NCBI RefSeq assembly: GCF_002105555.1 | Contig: NZ_CP020612.1 | Coordinates: 1,081,001 to 1,145,000 of the forward strand | Source of the DNA: Paracoccus contaminans | GTDB taxonomy: Bacteria; Pseudomonadota; Alphaproteobacteria; Rhodobacterales; Rhodobacteraceae | DNA length: 64,000 bases | Direction of reading: 5' to 3' | Part shown: one piece after another, positions 28,201 through 37,170 of the stretch | How the letters are laid out: every line of letters starts with the position of its first letter | Numbering within the stretch: the stretch's first letter is position 1 | The notes under the pieces: model-generated | The model's database searches: none | Seen by the model: the letters and a program-made list of their open reading frames with translations, nothing else | What the model was told of the DNA's origin: nothing | Translations under genes and position numbers: made by a program

Positions 28201-30468
28201 CGGTTCCGCTTCGAGGATGACGATCGCGCGAAGCTCAAGGAGAACGTAGCCGAGATCAAGGCGTCCGGAGAGTCCGATCAGTTCCTGCCTGCGCTCTTCT
28301 GCTCGCCAACGATGGAACTCGGTGTCGATATTTCAGCGCTGAATGCCGTCTATCTGCGCAACGTGCCGCCGACACCTGCCAACTATGCACAGCGTGCTGG
28401 TCGGGCCGGTCGATCCGGACAGGCGGCGGTCATCGTGACCTATTGCGCGGCGCAATCCCCGCACGATCAGTATTTCTTCGAGCGCCGGAATGACATGGTG
28501 GCGGGCGTCGTCCGGCCGCCTGCGCTCGACATCACCAACGAAGAACTGGTTCGCTCGCACCTGCACGCAGTTTGGCTGGCAGAAGCCAAGCTGGCATTGT
28601 CGCCGGACATCCCCGAGATCCTTGACCTGAAGGAGGCGAAATACCCGCTGAAACAGGAGGTGATGGAGGTCATCAACCGGCCAAGCCTGGTGACGGCAGC
28701 GCGCGCGCCGATGAAGCGGGTGCTGGACCAGATCCTTGCATCAGTGGACGGCAAGAAACCGGCCTGGATGGGCGACGAGGATGATTTGATCCTCGAGGTC
28801 GCGATGCGCGCGCCGCAGGAATTCGACCGCGCGTTTGATCGTTGGCGCGAGCTCTACAACTCGGCGCGTACCCAGTTGATGGAGGCGAACAGCCGGTCCG
28901 AGATCACGGGCCTCTCCGGTGCAGACAGGCGCAAGATCAAGGCCGCCCAGATGCAGGCAAGCGACCAGATCGCCATCCTTGAACAAGGGAAGGCAACCAA
29001 TGGGTCCGATTTCTATTCCTACAGATACCTTGCGACCGAAGGTTTCCTGCCGGGCTACAACTTCCCGCGGTTGCCGCTCTACGCCTTTGTCCCCGGCGAG
29101 GGCAAAGCCGGTTCCTTCCTGCAACGCGCAAGGTTCCTCGCGATTTCCGAGTTCGGGCCGCGCAGCCTGATCTACCACGAGGGCCGGGCTTACCGGGTGA
29201 TGAAGGCCAAGCTGCCGCCCGAGGTCCGCACCGGCGATGGCTCGGAACTGGCCACCAAGGACATCTTCATCTGTTCCAACTGCGGCGCCTGCCACGAAGG
29301 TGAGGTCGAACGCTGTCACGCCTGCAACTCACCCATGGCGGGCGAAGTGCCGGTGCAGCGGACGCTCCGGATCGACAACGTCGAGGCGGCCCCTGCTGAC
29401 CGGATCACCGCGAATGACGAGGAGCGGGTTCGCCAGGGCTTTGATATCCAGACCGTGTTCTCCTGGCCCCGCAAAGATGGGCGGCTCCAGGTGACAGAGG
29501 CTGATTTCCGTTGCGGCGAAACATCCATTCTTGCTCTTCAGTACGCCAACAGCGCCGAGATCAGCCGCATCAACAAGGGCCTGAAACGGCGCAAGAACCA
29601 GACCGTCTTCGGCTTCAACATCGATCCGCGCAGCGGCTACTGGGCAAAGTCGGAAGACGAGGAACCGGACGTCGATGTGCCGCCCGATGTCGTGCGGCCG
29701 GTGCGCATCGTGCCGATCGTGCGTGATCGCAAGAACGCGCTTCTGCTCCGCTTCCTCGATCCGGATGCCTATGCCCCTGAAACGATCGCCACCGTCCAAC
29801 ATGCGCTTCTGCGCGGAATCGCGGTCACCTATCAGCTTGAAGAGGGTGAGATCCTCGGCGAGCCATTGCCCGCCCGGGACAACCGGCGCTCGATCCTCGC
29901 TTATGAAGCGACCGAGGGCGGTGCCGGTGTCCTGAATCGCCTCGTCGAAGATCCACACGCCTTGGGCAAGGTCGCACGGGAAGCCCTTTCCCTGATGCAT
30001 TTCGACAAGGTCGATGACGCCATCGCTGCGGGGGATGCGTCGCTCCTTGTCGACCGGGACAGCGGTGCCTGTGTCCGGGGCTGCTATCGGTGCCTGCTGT
30101 CCTATTTCAACCAGCCAGACCACGAGCTGATCGACCGCGCCAGCGCCGAGGCAAAGCAGATCCTGATCGATCTCGCCCGGGGTGAAATCGTACTGGCGGC
30201 CGGATCATCCCGCCCTGCTGGCGGCATCGACGGTTGGGATGTAGCCTTCAAGAATGCGGGCATTCCGGCCCCGGACGGCGCTTCCGTCAGCTTTGCGGAC
30301 CAGGAGATGCGGTTTGCCTGGCGCACCCATTTTGTTGCCGCCTGCACCAGCGCTCTGTCCGAAGCTGCGCGAGAGATCGCTGACACCAAGGGCTGGACCC
30401 TTTTCGAATTGCCCGAGACTTGCGCGGACGGCGTGCCTGACGCGTTGATTTCGATGTTCAAGGATTGA
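25294..30468 (+). CDS. Giant DEAD/DEAH helicase with C-terminal DUF1998 (DrmA/DrmB-like fusion)
   Basis: 1724 residues. A superfamily-2 helicase core comes first: Q-region HRHQAQSIAKARAG, Walker A TGTGSGKS (about 107-114), motif II DELH (about 230), motif III GTSATM, and much later the second RecA lobe with SPTMELGVDIS (about 1006) and QRAGRAGRSGQ. Zinc-finger-like groups follow: CRECGHE (about 458), FCPCC (about 570) and CSNCGACHEGEVERCHAC (about 1327-1344). The C-terminus is DUF1998 (YEATEGGAGVLNRL, then CVRGCYRCLLSYFNQPDH near 1592). DISARM uses separate DrmA helicase and DrmB DUF1998 proteins of similar combined size. It lies 8 bp after the WYL gene and 4 bp before the SNF2 helicase. Confidence 0.85.
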   Translation: MKAFEFDHNLIDSYARFSRSFSTIRAPDIAAEVTRQYDDGRFWPDALLSLNPKFLSGPTVDDLVASGDLDEATARIFRIGATPIRFHRHQAQSIAKARAGQSFVVTTGTGSGKSLCFFVPVVDAIVRSRKAGQPRKTRAIIVYPMNALANSQIKEIEKFISQSGLPEELKPVVRRYTGQESQEERQRIADNPPDILLTNFMMAELLLTRQDALDTKVIDNATGLEFIVLDELHTYRGRQGADVAILVRRLRNRCAPAKAPICIGTSATMASEGSEAGRAKAVADVASRLFGASIGPDAVIDESLQRATDDRLKLEDVRPQLATTLGSDLPETLTDEALRRHPLAVWAELAIGLDDGQELKRKKPVPFDDAVEQLAQDSGLDKETCRRGFEQFLTRVSLPETERGGEGSGAFLAFKLHRFISGAGEIFTTLTGRPRRVLFEGQLEDPDAPGHRLYPTRFCRECGHEVHVVTKSEDADGLRFLPRNIDDTPIPDPDGDIAGYLTPVGGNDPDYAFTGDVETYPEDWREERNGIERLRANRKGRLPEQVTVRPDGRYSPDGVSFWFIPGKFGFCPCCLDQPHPSMRERSKLAGLSGEGRSSATTHLVSTALEWMNGDASGVPAEKRKLLGFTDNRQDAALQAGHFNDYLFVSLLRGAILRAVIDAGADGMAEDEFGLRVVKALGFTASNKEARIHWMLDPEAGAVVREDAQRSLAKVLAHRVWTDLRRGWRYTNPSLSVLKLVDVEFIGLDDIAQDRETLMAVHPALGDLDAGACKKLLKEILGAMLEGLAVSTEALDLTVLDTVGQKSRNLLRAPWAIDQKETPRSRSTLFLQAPGKDRVGLREEQTIIRAGHNSRIGRSINRRSMIGTKLNKDEYLAVMTGLLELMAREGLVSLVEIEADLLGWRLSPSAVRLVPGEAVRTGQAQGNRYFHDLYNAIATDLKRGRSTYWGLEGREHTAQVSQKQREWREWRFRFEDDDRAKLKENVAEIKASGESDQFLPALFCSPTMELGVDISALNAVYLRNVPPTPANYAQRAGRAGRSGQAAVIVTYCAAQSPHDQYFFERRNDMVAGVVRPPALDITNEELVRSHLHAVWLAEAKLALSPDIPEILDLKEAKYPLKQEVMEVINRPSLVTAARAPMKRVLDQILASVDGKKPAWMGDEDDLILEVAMRAPQEFDRAFDRWRELYNSARTQLMEANSRSEITGLSGADRRKIKAAQMQASDQIAILEQGKATNGSDFYSYRYLATEGFLPGYNFPRLPLYAFVPGEGKAGSFLQRARFLAISEFGPRSLIYHEGRAYRVMKAKLPPEVRTGDGSELATKDIFICSNCGACHEGEVERCHACNSPMAGEVPVQRTLRIDNVEAAPADRITANDEERVRQGFDIQTVFSWPRKDGRLQVTEADFRCGETSILALQYANSAEISRINKGLKRRKNQTVFGFNIDPRSGYWAKSEDEEPDVDVPPDVVRPVRIVPIVRDRKNALLLRFLDPDAYAPETIATVQHALLRGIAVTYQLEEGEILGEPLPARDNRRSILAYEATEGGAGVLNRLVEDPHALGKVAREALSLMHFDKVDDAIAAGDASLLVDRDSGACVRGCYRCLLSYFNQPDHELIDRASAEAKQILIDLARGEIVLAAGSSRPAGGIDGWDVAFKNAGIPAPDGASVSFADQEMRFAWRTHFVAACTSALSEAAREIADTKGWTLFELPETCADGVPDALISMFKD

Positions 30469-30472
30469 TCTG

Positions 30473-33238
30473 ATGACCGTGAATTTTGCTCCCGGAGACC
30501 TGGTGCGCGCCCGTGGGCGGGAATGGGTGGCATTGCCGTCCCCGCGCGAGGGCATTCTGGCGTTACGCCCTCTTTCCGGCAGCGAGAATGACACGGTGAT
30601 CCTTGACCCTTCGCTTGAAACCCAGCCGGTTGCCACTGCACGTTTCGACTTGCCCGCCGATGCCGTGCCAACTGTCCAGGCGAAGGCAGCGCTCCTGGCG
30701 GATGCGATGCGGCTGACACTTCGTAGGGGCGCGGGGCCGTTCCGTTCGGCCGCGCAACTGGCTTTCGAGCCCAGAACCTATCAACTCGTCCCCTTGCTGA
30801 TGGCGCTTCGTCTGCAGGTGCCCCGACTGCTGATCGCCGATGATGTCGGAATCGGGAAGACGATCGAGGCAGGCTTGATCCTTCGCGAACTGATGGACCG
30901 TGGCGAAGTCGATGGTTTCTCGGTGCTTTGCCCACCGCACCTCGTCGAGCAGTGGGTCGGGGAACTGAAGCATCGGTTCGGGATCGAAGCGGTCGCCGTG
31001 ACATCAGGCAGTGCCGCGCGGCTGGAACGCGGTCTTCCGCTGGCCCAGACGCTGTTCGATGCCTACCCCTATACCGTCGTCAGCCTTGACTACATCAAGG
31101 CCGAAAAGCGCCGTGAAGGGTTCGCACGTGCGTGCCCCGATTTCGTGATCGTGGACGAAGCCCATGCCTCGGTGGGCACGCACAAGGGCAAGCAGCAACG
31201 GTTTGAGCTGCTCGCAGGCCTTGCCCGCGATCCGGAGCGTCGGATGATCTTTCTCACGGCAACGCCCCACTCGGGCGACGAAGATGCATTCGGCCGCTTG
31301 CTTTCGCTGATCGACCCGTCCTTCGGCACGATGAACTTCGAGGACGCCCGCTACCGGGAACGCTTGGCGCGACATTTCGTACAGCGCCAAAGGATCGATC
31401 TCGTTTCCGGCGATTGGGACGAGAACCGTGCTTTCCCGAAGCATGAAACCACCGAGTCCCCTTATAGGCTATCGCAGCCACATCTCGATTTTCAGGACGC
31501 TGTGCTCGATTACTGCTTCGGCGTCGTCTCCCGCGCAGGATCCGGGCTTCGGGAAAGGCGTCTGGCCTTCTGGGGCACACTCGCCCTGATGCGCTGTGTG
31601 GGTTCGTCGCCGGCCGCCGCCTTGAGTGCGCTGCGCAACCGGATGTCCAATGAGAGCGACCGGCTTGAGCCGCAGATCTACGATGAGGACTCCGACGACG
31701 AAGACGCGGTGGATATTGAACCTGCGACCGGCTTTGACACGGATCCGGCCCTTCAGGCTTTGGTCGTCCACGCCGAAGAGTTGATCCACAAGCCGGATCC
31801 GAAGCTTGCGGCCCTCATCGATGCACTGACGCCACTGATCAAGAAGGGCGCGAATCCCGTCGTGTTCTGCCGCTTCCTGGCCACGGCCGAGCACGTTCGG
31901 GATGGCCTGCGGAAGGCCTTTCCCAAGCTGGTCGTCGAAGCGGTGACAGGCGTTCTGACGCCCGACGAGCGCCGTGACCGCGTGGCCGAAATGACCTCAG
32001 CCGACGACGAGAAGGAAGTCCAGCGCATCCTGGTGGCCACCGACTGCTTGTCCGAGGGGATCAACCTCCAGCAGTTGTTCGACACCGTCGTTCACTACGA
32101 TCTGTCCTGGAACCCGACCCGGCATCAGCAGCGCGAGGGGCGTGTTGATCGCTTCGGCCAGCCAGCCGAACTTGTCCGATCGATCATGATGTTCTCACCG
32201 GACAGCGCCATCGACGGGGCCGTCCTGGATGTCGTCCTGCGCAAGGCGGAAGAAATCCGCAAGGCGACTGGTATCACCGTTCCTTTGCCGGACGAGCGTG
32301 GGCCGGTCACCGACGCCCTGATGGCAGCCGTAATGCTGCGGCAGGGTAAATCCCAGCAGCTGGCCTTCGACTTGCGCCTTGAAGACGGCACCCGGGCGAT
32401 GGAGGCGCGGTGGCGTGACGCCTCCGAGAACGAAAAGAAATCCCGCGCGCGCTTCGCCCAGAATGCGATGAAGCCGCAGGAGGTTGCCCCGGAATGGGAG
32501 AAGGTCCGCACCCTGCTCGGATCGCCAGAGGATGCCAAGATATTCATCGAACGGGCAATGTCGCGTTTCGGCGTGCCGCTGGAACCGCGCAAGACGCTTC
32601 TGATCGCCCATGTCCATGCGTTGGAAGCGGGCCTGAAAGAACGTCTCGCCCAGCGCAACCTGGCTGGCTCGGTCCGTCTTGCGATGACTGAACCCGCGCC
32701 ATCGGGGACTGAGCTGCTCACCAGGACACATCCCCTGACCGCAACCCTCGCAGAGGCGCTGGTCGAGGCCTCACTCGACCCGGAGGCGCTGTCCGGTCTC
32801 GGAATCGGTCGGGTTGGCGCTTGGCCTACCTCCGCCGTCCAGCAGATGACCCGGCTGGCACTCCTTCGGATCCGGTTCAAGCTGACCGTCCATGCACGGA
32901 AGGAGCGCCTGCTCCTTGCCGAGGAGGCCGCCCTGGTCGCGATACAGGGTGGCCGGATCGTTGCTGCTGGCGAAGCCGCCCGCGAACTTCTGAACACGCC
33001 AGCGGACGCTGACCTCGCTCCGTCGGCACGCGACCGCTTCATCGCCAAGGCCAAGGAGGATCTGCCCGGCCTGCTCGACGGCCCCTTGGCTGAGTTCGTC
33101 AGAACCAGAGCCGAAGAACTCATGCAGGATCATGCCCGCTTGCGCGCTGCGGCGGGTTCCGCCTCGCGCGTCACGGTGGAGGCTGTTCTCCCGCCTGACG
33201 TCATCGGTCTCTTCGTCCTGATGCCGAGCGAGGTCTGA
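30473..33238 (+). CDS. SNF2-type helicase (DrmD-like)
   Basis: 921 residues. The SNF2/Rad54-like ATPase has Walker A ADDVGIGKTIEAG (about 122-134), motif II VDEAH (about 227), motif III FLTATPHSGDEDAFG (about 260) and motifs V-VI in TDCLSEGINLQQLFDTVVHY and RHQQREGRVDRFGQ (about 525-565). The N-terminal 60 residues form a small beta domain (PGDLVRARGREWVALP). The C-terminal ~300 residues are helical. It is immediately downstream of the DUF1998 helicase (4 bp) and 2 bp before the methylase, so it belongs to one operon. DISARM class 1 DrmD proteins have this architecture; translocation along foreign DNA is the inferred role. Confidence 0.85.
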   Translation: MTVNFAPGDLVRARGREWVALPSPREGILALRPLSGSENDTVILDPSLETQPVATARFDLPADAVPTVQAKAALLADAMRLTLRRGAGPFRSAAQLAFEPRTYQLVPLLMALRLQVPRLLIADDVGIGKTIEAGLILRELMDRGEVDGFSVLCPPHLVEQWVGELKHRFGIEAVAVTSGSAARLERGLPLAQTLFDAYPYTVVSLDYIKAEKRREGFARACPDFVIVDEAHASVGTHKGKQQRFELLAGLARDPERRMIFLTATPHSGDEDAFGRLLSLIDPSFGTMNFEDARYRERLARHFVQRQRIDLVSGDWDENRAFPKHETTESPYRLSQPHLDFQDAVLDYCFGVVSRAGSGLRERRLAFWGTLALMRCVGSSPAAALSALRNRMSNESDRLEPQIYDEDSDDEDAVDIEPATGFDTDPALQALVVHAEELIHKPDPKLAALIDALTPLIKKGANPVVFCRFLATAEHVRDGLRKAFPKLVVEAVTGVLTPDERRDRVAEMTSADDEKEVQRILVATDCLSEGINLQQLFDTVVHYDLSWNPTRHQQREGRVDRFGQPAELVRSIMMFSPDSAIDGAVLDVVLRKAEEIRKATGITVPLPDERGPVTDALMAAVMLRQGKSQQLAFDLRLEDGTRAMEARWRDASENEKKSRARFAQNAMKPQEVAPEWEKVRTLLGSPEDAKIFIERAMSRFGVPLEPRKTLLIAHVHALEAGLKERLAQRNLAGSVRLAMTEPAPSGTELLTRTHPLTATLAEALVEASLDPEALSGLGIGRVGAWPTSAVQQMTRLALLRIRFKLTVHARKERLLLAEEAALVAIQGGRIVAAGEAARELLNTPADADLAPSARDRFIAKAKEDLPGLLDGPLAEFVRTRAEELMQDHARLRAAAGSASRVTVEAVLPPDVIGLFVLMPSEV

Positions 33239-33240
33239 TC

Positions 33241-36200
33241 ATGGCGCGCAAACCCGTCGTCGACATGTCCGCCTGGCCTTCGCTCAGCCTCGAAGGCAAT
33301 CTTATCGCGCCTGCCATGGTTGCCAGCGTGGACCGCCGCGAGGCATCTGAGCAGACCGAGGCCGACTATCGCATCCGAAAGGGTCTGACGATCCGCGAGG
33401 AAATCTCGACCGCCTTCCGGGTCGGCCAGTCGCACTTCGACACCTTCGCCAGGATCGCAAATCCCTCGGCCGATGCGACGCGTCGGTTCATCAAGGCCTT
33501 CCTGCAGGAAACCTTCGGCTTCGATGACTTCGCCCCAGCGGAGGGCGCCCTTTCCTTCATTGCGGGTGGCCGGGTGCCGATTGTGGTCGTGCCCCCGTCT
33601 GACGAAAAGCTCGACCGGCGCAGCGCAACCCTATCGACCGACCGCACACGCTCGCCCGCTTTCGCCCTTCAGGACCACCTGAACGAGCATGACGATACCC
33701 TCTGGGGCCTTGTCACTAACGGAACCCTGATCCGCCTGATGCGCGACAACGCATCGTTGACCCGCCCGGCCTATATCGAGGCCGACCTCTCCCAGATCTT
33801 CACCAACGAGGATGCCGCCTCCTTCGCCGTTCTCTGGCTGCTGATCCACCGCACCCGCTTTGGCGTCGCGGGCGCCCCGGCCACCGATTGCGCGCTGGAG
33901 CGCTGGCGCGACGCGGGGTCCAAGGAAGGCGAGGTCGCCCGCGACCGGCTGGCCGTCCAGGTCCAGATCGCGCTCAAGGTTCTCGGCTCCGGCTTCCTCG
34001 AGGCCAACCCCGACCTGCGCGACAAGCTGAAATCGGGCGAGATCAACTTGACCGAATGGTTCAACGAACTTCTCCGCCTCGTCTACCGCCTGATCTTCTT
34101 GATGGTGGCCGAGGATCGCAACCTCCTGCACTCTGAAAAGGCCAAGCCCGACGCCCGCAAGCTTTATGCCGAAGGCTACAGCCTCGCCGCCCTGCGCGCC
34201 CAATGCTACCGCGCCGCCTCGTGGGACAAGCATCACGATCGCTACGAGGGCATCAAGATCGTTTTCCACGCGCTCACCCACGGGCAAGAGGCGCTGGCGC
34301 TCCCGGCCCTTGGCGGCCTATTCGCGGGCGACAAGCTGCCCCACCTTGAAACCGCCCGCCTGCGCAACCGCGCTTTCATGGAGGCGCTCTACCGCCTGTC
34401 TTGGCTTGACCAGAAAACCGGCATGGTTCCCGTCAACTGGCGCGCGATGGAGACCGAGGAACTCGGCTCCGTCTACGAATCCCTCCTCGAACTGCAGCCG
34501 CAGCTCGGCGATGACGGCAAGACGCTGGTCTTCGCCTCCGAAGCGGCCGAGCAAAAGGGCAACCAGCGCAAGACCACCGGCTCCTACTACACGCCCGACA
34601 GCCTCGTTCAGGCGCTGCTCGACACAGCACTCGACCCCGTGCTCGACAAGACCGAGGCCGAGGCGGACGATCCCGCCAAGGCGCTGCTGAAGCTCTCGGT
34701 CATCGACCCCGCCTGCGGATCGGGCCACTTCCTGCTGGCCGCCGCCCGCCGCATCGCCACGCGGCTTGCGCGCATCCGCGCCGATGGCACGCCCTCGCTC
34801 GCCGATTTCCGCCACGCCCTGCGCGATGTCGCGCGGTCCTGCCTGCACGGGGTGGACCGCAACCCGATGGCGGTAGAGTTGACCAAGGTCGCGCTGTGGA
34901 TCGAGACGGTGGACCCCGGCCTTCCCCTCGGCTTCTTTGACGCGCAGATCCGCTGCGGCGATGCGCTGCTGGGGGTGTTCGACCTGAAGGTGCTGCAGGA
35001 CGGTATCCCCGATGCCGCCTACAAGCCGCTGACGGGCGACGACAAGGATACGGCGCGCTACTACCTGCAGGCCAACCGCGCCGCGACCTCGGGGCAAGGC
35101 GGGTTCGACTTCGGCACGGGACAAGTCGCCATGCCCGAGATGAAACCGCTGGCGCTGGATTTCTCGGGGTTCCGCGATCTGCCCGAGGATACGGTGGAGC
35201 AGATCGGGGCCAAGGCCGCGCGGTTCAAGGAGCTGCGCAAGGGGCAGGCCTTTGTGCGCGCGACGACGGCGGCGAACCTCTATGTCGCGGCCTTCCTGTT
35301 GCCCAAGGTGGGCGGCGCACCGGCGGGGGCCTCGGCCCGCACCGTGCCGACGACCGAGGAGCTGTGGCTGGCCCTCAATCAGGGCAAGATCAGGCAGGCG
35401 ATGCTGGACGCGCCCAAGGCTGCCCGCCGCGCCCGCGCCTTTCACTGGCCGCTGGAGTTCCCCGATGTGATGCAGCGCGGCGGGTTTGATGTCGTGCTGG
35501 GCAACCCGCCGTGGGAGCGGATCAAGCTGCAGGAGCAGGAGTTCTTCGCCAGCCGCTCTCCTGAAATTTCTGGTGCCCAGAATAAGTCGGAACGAAGCAA
35601 GCTGATCAAGGCGCTTGGCGCAACACCGGAGGGTAGTCCCGAACACACATTGCATCTGGCATTTGAAACCGCGAAGCGCGAGGCAGAGGCGACCAGCGAA
35701 TTCGTCCGAGTGTCGGGCGAGGACGGTGGTCGCTTCGCCCTGACCGGCAGGGGTGACGTCAATACCTATGCCCTTTTTGCTGAACTCTTCGCCAAATTAT
35801 CTAGACATCGGGCAGGTGTCATCGTGCCAACAGGCGTCGCTACCGATGCGACCACCGCGCCGTTTTTCGCACACCTGGTTTCCGAGAGGCGGCTAGCGCA
35901 ACTGGTGGATTTTGAGAATTCCGCACCGCTCTTTGTTGGTGTGCATCGCAGCTTTAAGTTTAGTTTGCTGACGCTTGGTCGGAACGAAGGCACGGCACGT
36001 TTTGCGTTTTACATCACGTCGCCGTCGCAATTGGCGGAGCCAGAGAGAAACTTCAGCCTGACATCGACCCAGATTGCTCGATTGAACCCAAATACAAAAA
36101 CCGCCTCAGTATTTAGAACCCGAGCAGACGCAGAAATCACAACCAAGATCTATGAGAACTCAACAATCTTAGTGCAAAATGAACTCGGGGCAGATGGCAA

Positions 36201-37170
36201 CCCTTGGGGTGTCAAATTTTCAATTCTGTTTCATATGGCGAACGACAGTCATCTGTTTCAGACAACTTCATCCCTTGCGGCCCTAGGGTATTCCCAAGAA
36301 GGGGCTAATTGGACTTCCAGAGAAATCACGTCGAGTCCGGAGGTATACCTGCCCCTGTTCGAGGCTAAGATGTTTGATATCTACGACCATCGTTCGGCGT
36401 CATACGAAAGTCGCGGAGATGAACGTGGCAATAGAGTCCTGCCTGATACGGAACTTCATCACCACATGAACCCCGAGTACGAGGTTCAGCCATTTTACTG
36501 GGTTTCAAAAACCGATGTAAAAGCAGCGCTGGATGATTACTCGCTTGGGGCAATGCTGGTGTTCAACAAGGTAACAGGCATCGGAAATGAGCGCTCTTTC
36601 ATTCCAACCCTTATGCCAATTGCGGGCTTTGGGGATAGCTTGAACCTGATGAAATCCGATCAGCCAGCGACCTTGTACGCCTGCCTGTATGCAAACTGTG
36701 CATCCCTTTGCTTTGATTTTGTGGTTCGCCGAAAAGTTGGTGGGGTGAATATCAATTTCTTTCACGTTGAGCAGTTGCCCGTGCTCCGCCCCAACTTCTA
36801 CACCGAATCCCGCCTCGCCTTCATCACCCCGAAGGTGCTGGAACTCACCTACACCTCGCACAGCCTCGCCCCCTTCGCCCGTGATCTGGGCCATGACGGC
36901 CCGCCCTTCGCCTGGGACGAGGACCGCCGCGCCCGCCTGCGTGCCGATCTCGACGCCTTCTATGCCCGCGCCTACGGCCTGACCCGCGACGAGCTGCGCT
37001 ACATCCTCGACCCCGCCGACGTGAAGGGCCCCGACTACCCCTCGGAAACCTTCCGCGTCCTGAAGGAAAAGGAAATCCGCCAACACGGCGAATACCGCAC
37101 CCGCCGCCTCGTCCTTTCCGCCTGGGACCGGATGGAGGCGAACGGCGAATTCACGGCGATGGGGATGTGA
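33241..37170 (+). CDS. Large N6-adenine DNA methyltransferase (Eco57I-like, DrmMI-like)
   Basis: 1309 residues. The N-terminal ~430 residues have no clear motif. The methylase core starts with KTTGSYYTPDSLVQALLD (about 444), SAM motif I DPACGSGHFLLAAARR (about 489-504) and catalytic NPPW (about 755-758). Residues about 771-1180 are probably the target-recognition region. The C-terminus (ELRYILDPADVKGPDYPSET) is typical of large Eco57I-type defence methylases. The coding bases for about 771-1180 (35551-36779) are visibly AT-richer than the flanks, as if this segment was exchanged. It overlaps the HNH gene by 1 bp. It probably marks self DNA for the neighbouring helicases. Confidence 0.88.
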   Translation: MARKPVVDMSAWPSLSLEGNLIAPAMVASVDRREASEQTEADYRIRKGLTIREEISTAFRVGQSHFDTFARIANPSADATRRFIKAFLQETFGFDDFAPAEGALSFIAGGRVPIVVVPPSDEKLDRRSATLSTDRTRSPAFALQDHLNEHDDTLWGLVTNGTLIRLMRDNASLTRPAYIEADLSQIFTNEDAASFAVLWLLIHRTRFGVAGAPATDCALERWRDAGSKEGEVARDRLAVQVQIALKVLGSGFLEANPDLRDKLKSGEINLTEWFNELLRLVYRLIFLMVAEDRNLLHSEKAKPDARKLYAEGYSLAALRAQCYRAASWDKHHDRYEGIKIVFHALTHGQEALALPALGGLFAGDKLPHLETARLRNRAFMEALYRLSWLDQKTGMVPVNWRAMETEELGSVYESLLELQPQLGDDGKTLVFASEAAEQKGNQRKTTGSYYTPDSLVQALLDTALDPVLDKTEAEADDPAKALLKLSVIDPACGSGHFLLAAARRIATRLARIRADGTPSLADFRHALRDVARSCLHGVDRNPMAVELTKVALWIETVDPGLPLGFFDAQIRCGDALLGVFDLKVLQDGIPDAAYKPLTGDDKDTARYYLQANRAATSGQGGFDFGTGQVAMPEMKPLALDFSGFRDLPEDTVEQIGAKAARFKELRKGQAFVRATTAANLYVAAFLLPKVGGAPAGASARTVPTTEELWLALNQGKIRQAMLDAPKAARRARAFHWPLEFPDVMQRGGFDVVLGNPPWERIKLQEQEFFASRSPEISGAQNKSERSKLIKALGATPEGSPEHTLHLAFETAKREAEATSEFVRVSGEDGGRFALTGRGDVNTYALFAELFAKLSRHRAGVIVPTGVATDATTAPFFAHLVSERRLAQLVDFENSAPLFVGVHRSFKFSLLTLGRNEGTARFAFYITSPSQLAEPERNFSLTSTQIARLNPNTKTASVFRTRADAEITTKIYENSTILVQNELGADGNPWGVKFSILFHMANDSHLFQTTSSLAALGYSQEGANWTSREITSSPEVYLPLFEAKMFDIYDHRSASYESRGDERGNRVLPDTELHHHMNPEYEVQPFYWVSKTDVKAALDDYSLGAMLVFNKVTGIGNERSFIPTLMPIAGFGDSLNLMKSDQPATLYACLYANCASLCFDFVVRRKVGGVNINFFHVEQLPVLRPNFYTESRLAFITPKVLELTYTSHSLAPFARDLGHDGPPFAWDEDRRARLRADLDAFYARAYGLTRDELRYILDPADVKGPDYPSETFRVLKEKEIRQHGEYRTRRLVLSAWDRMEANGEFTAMGM

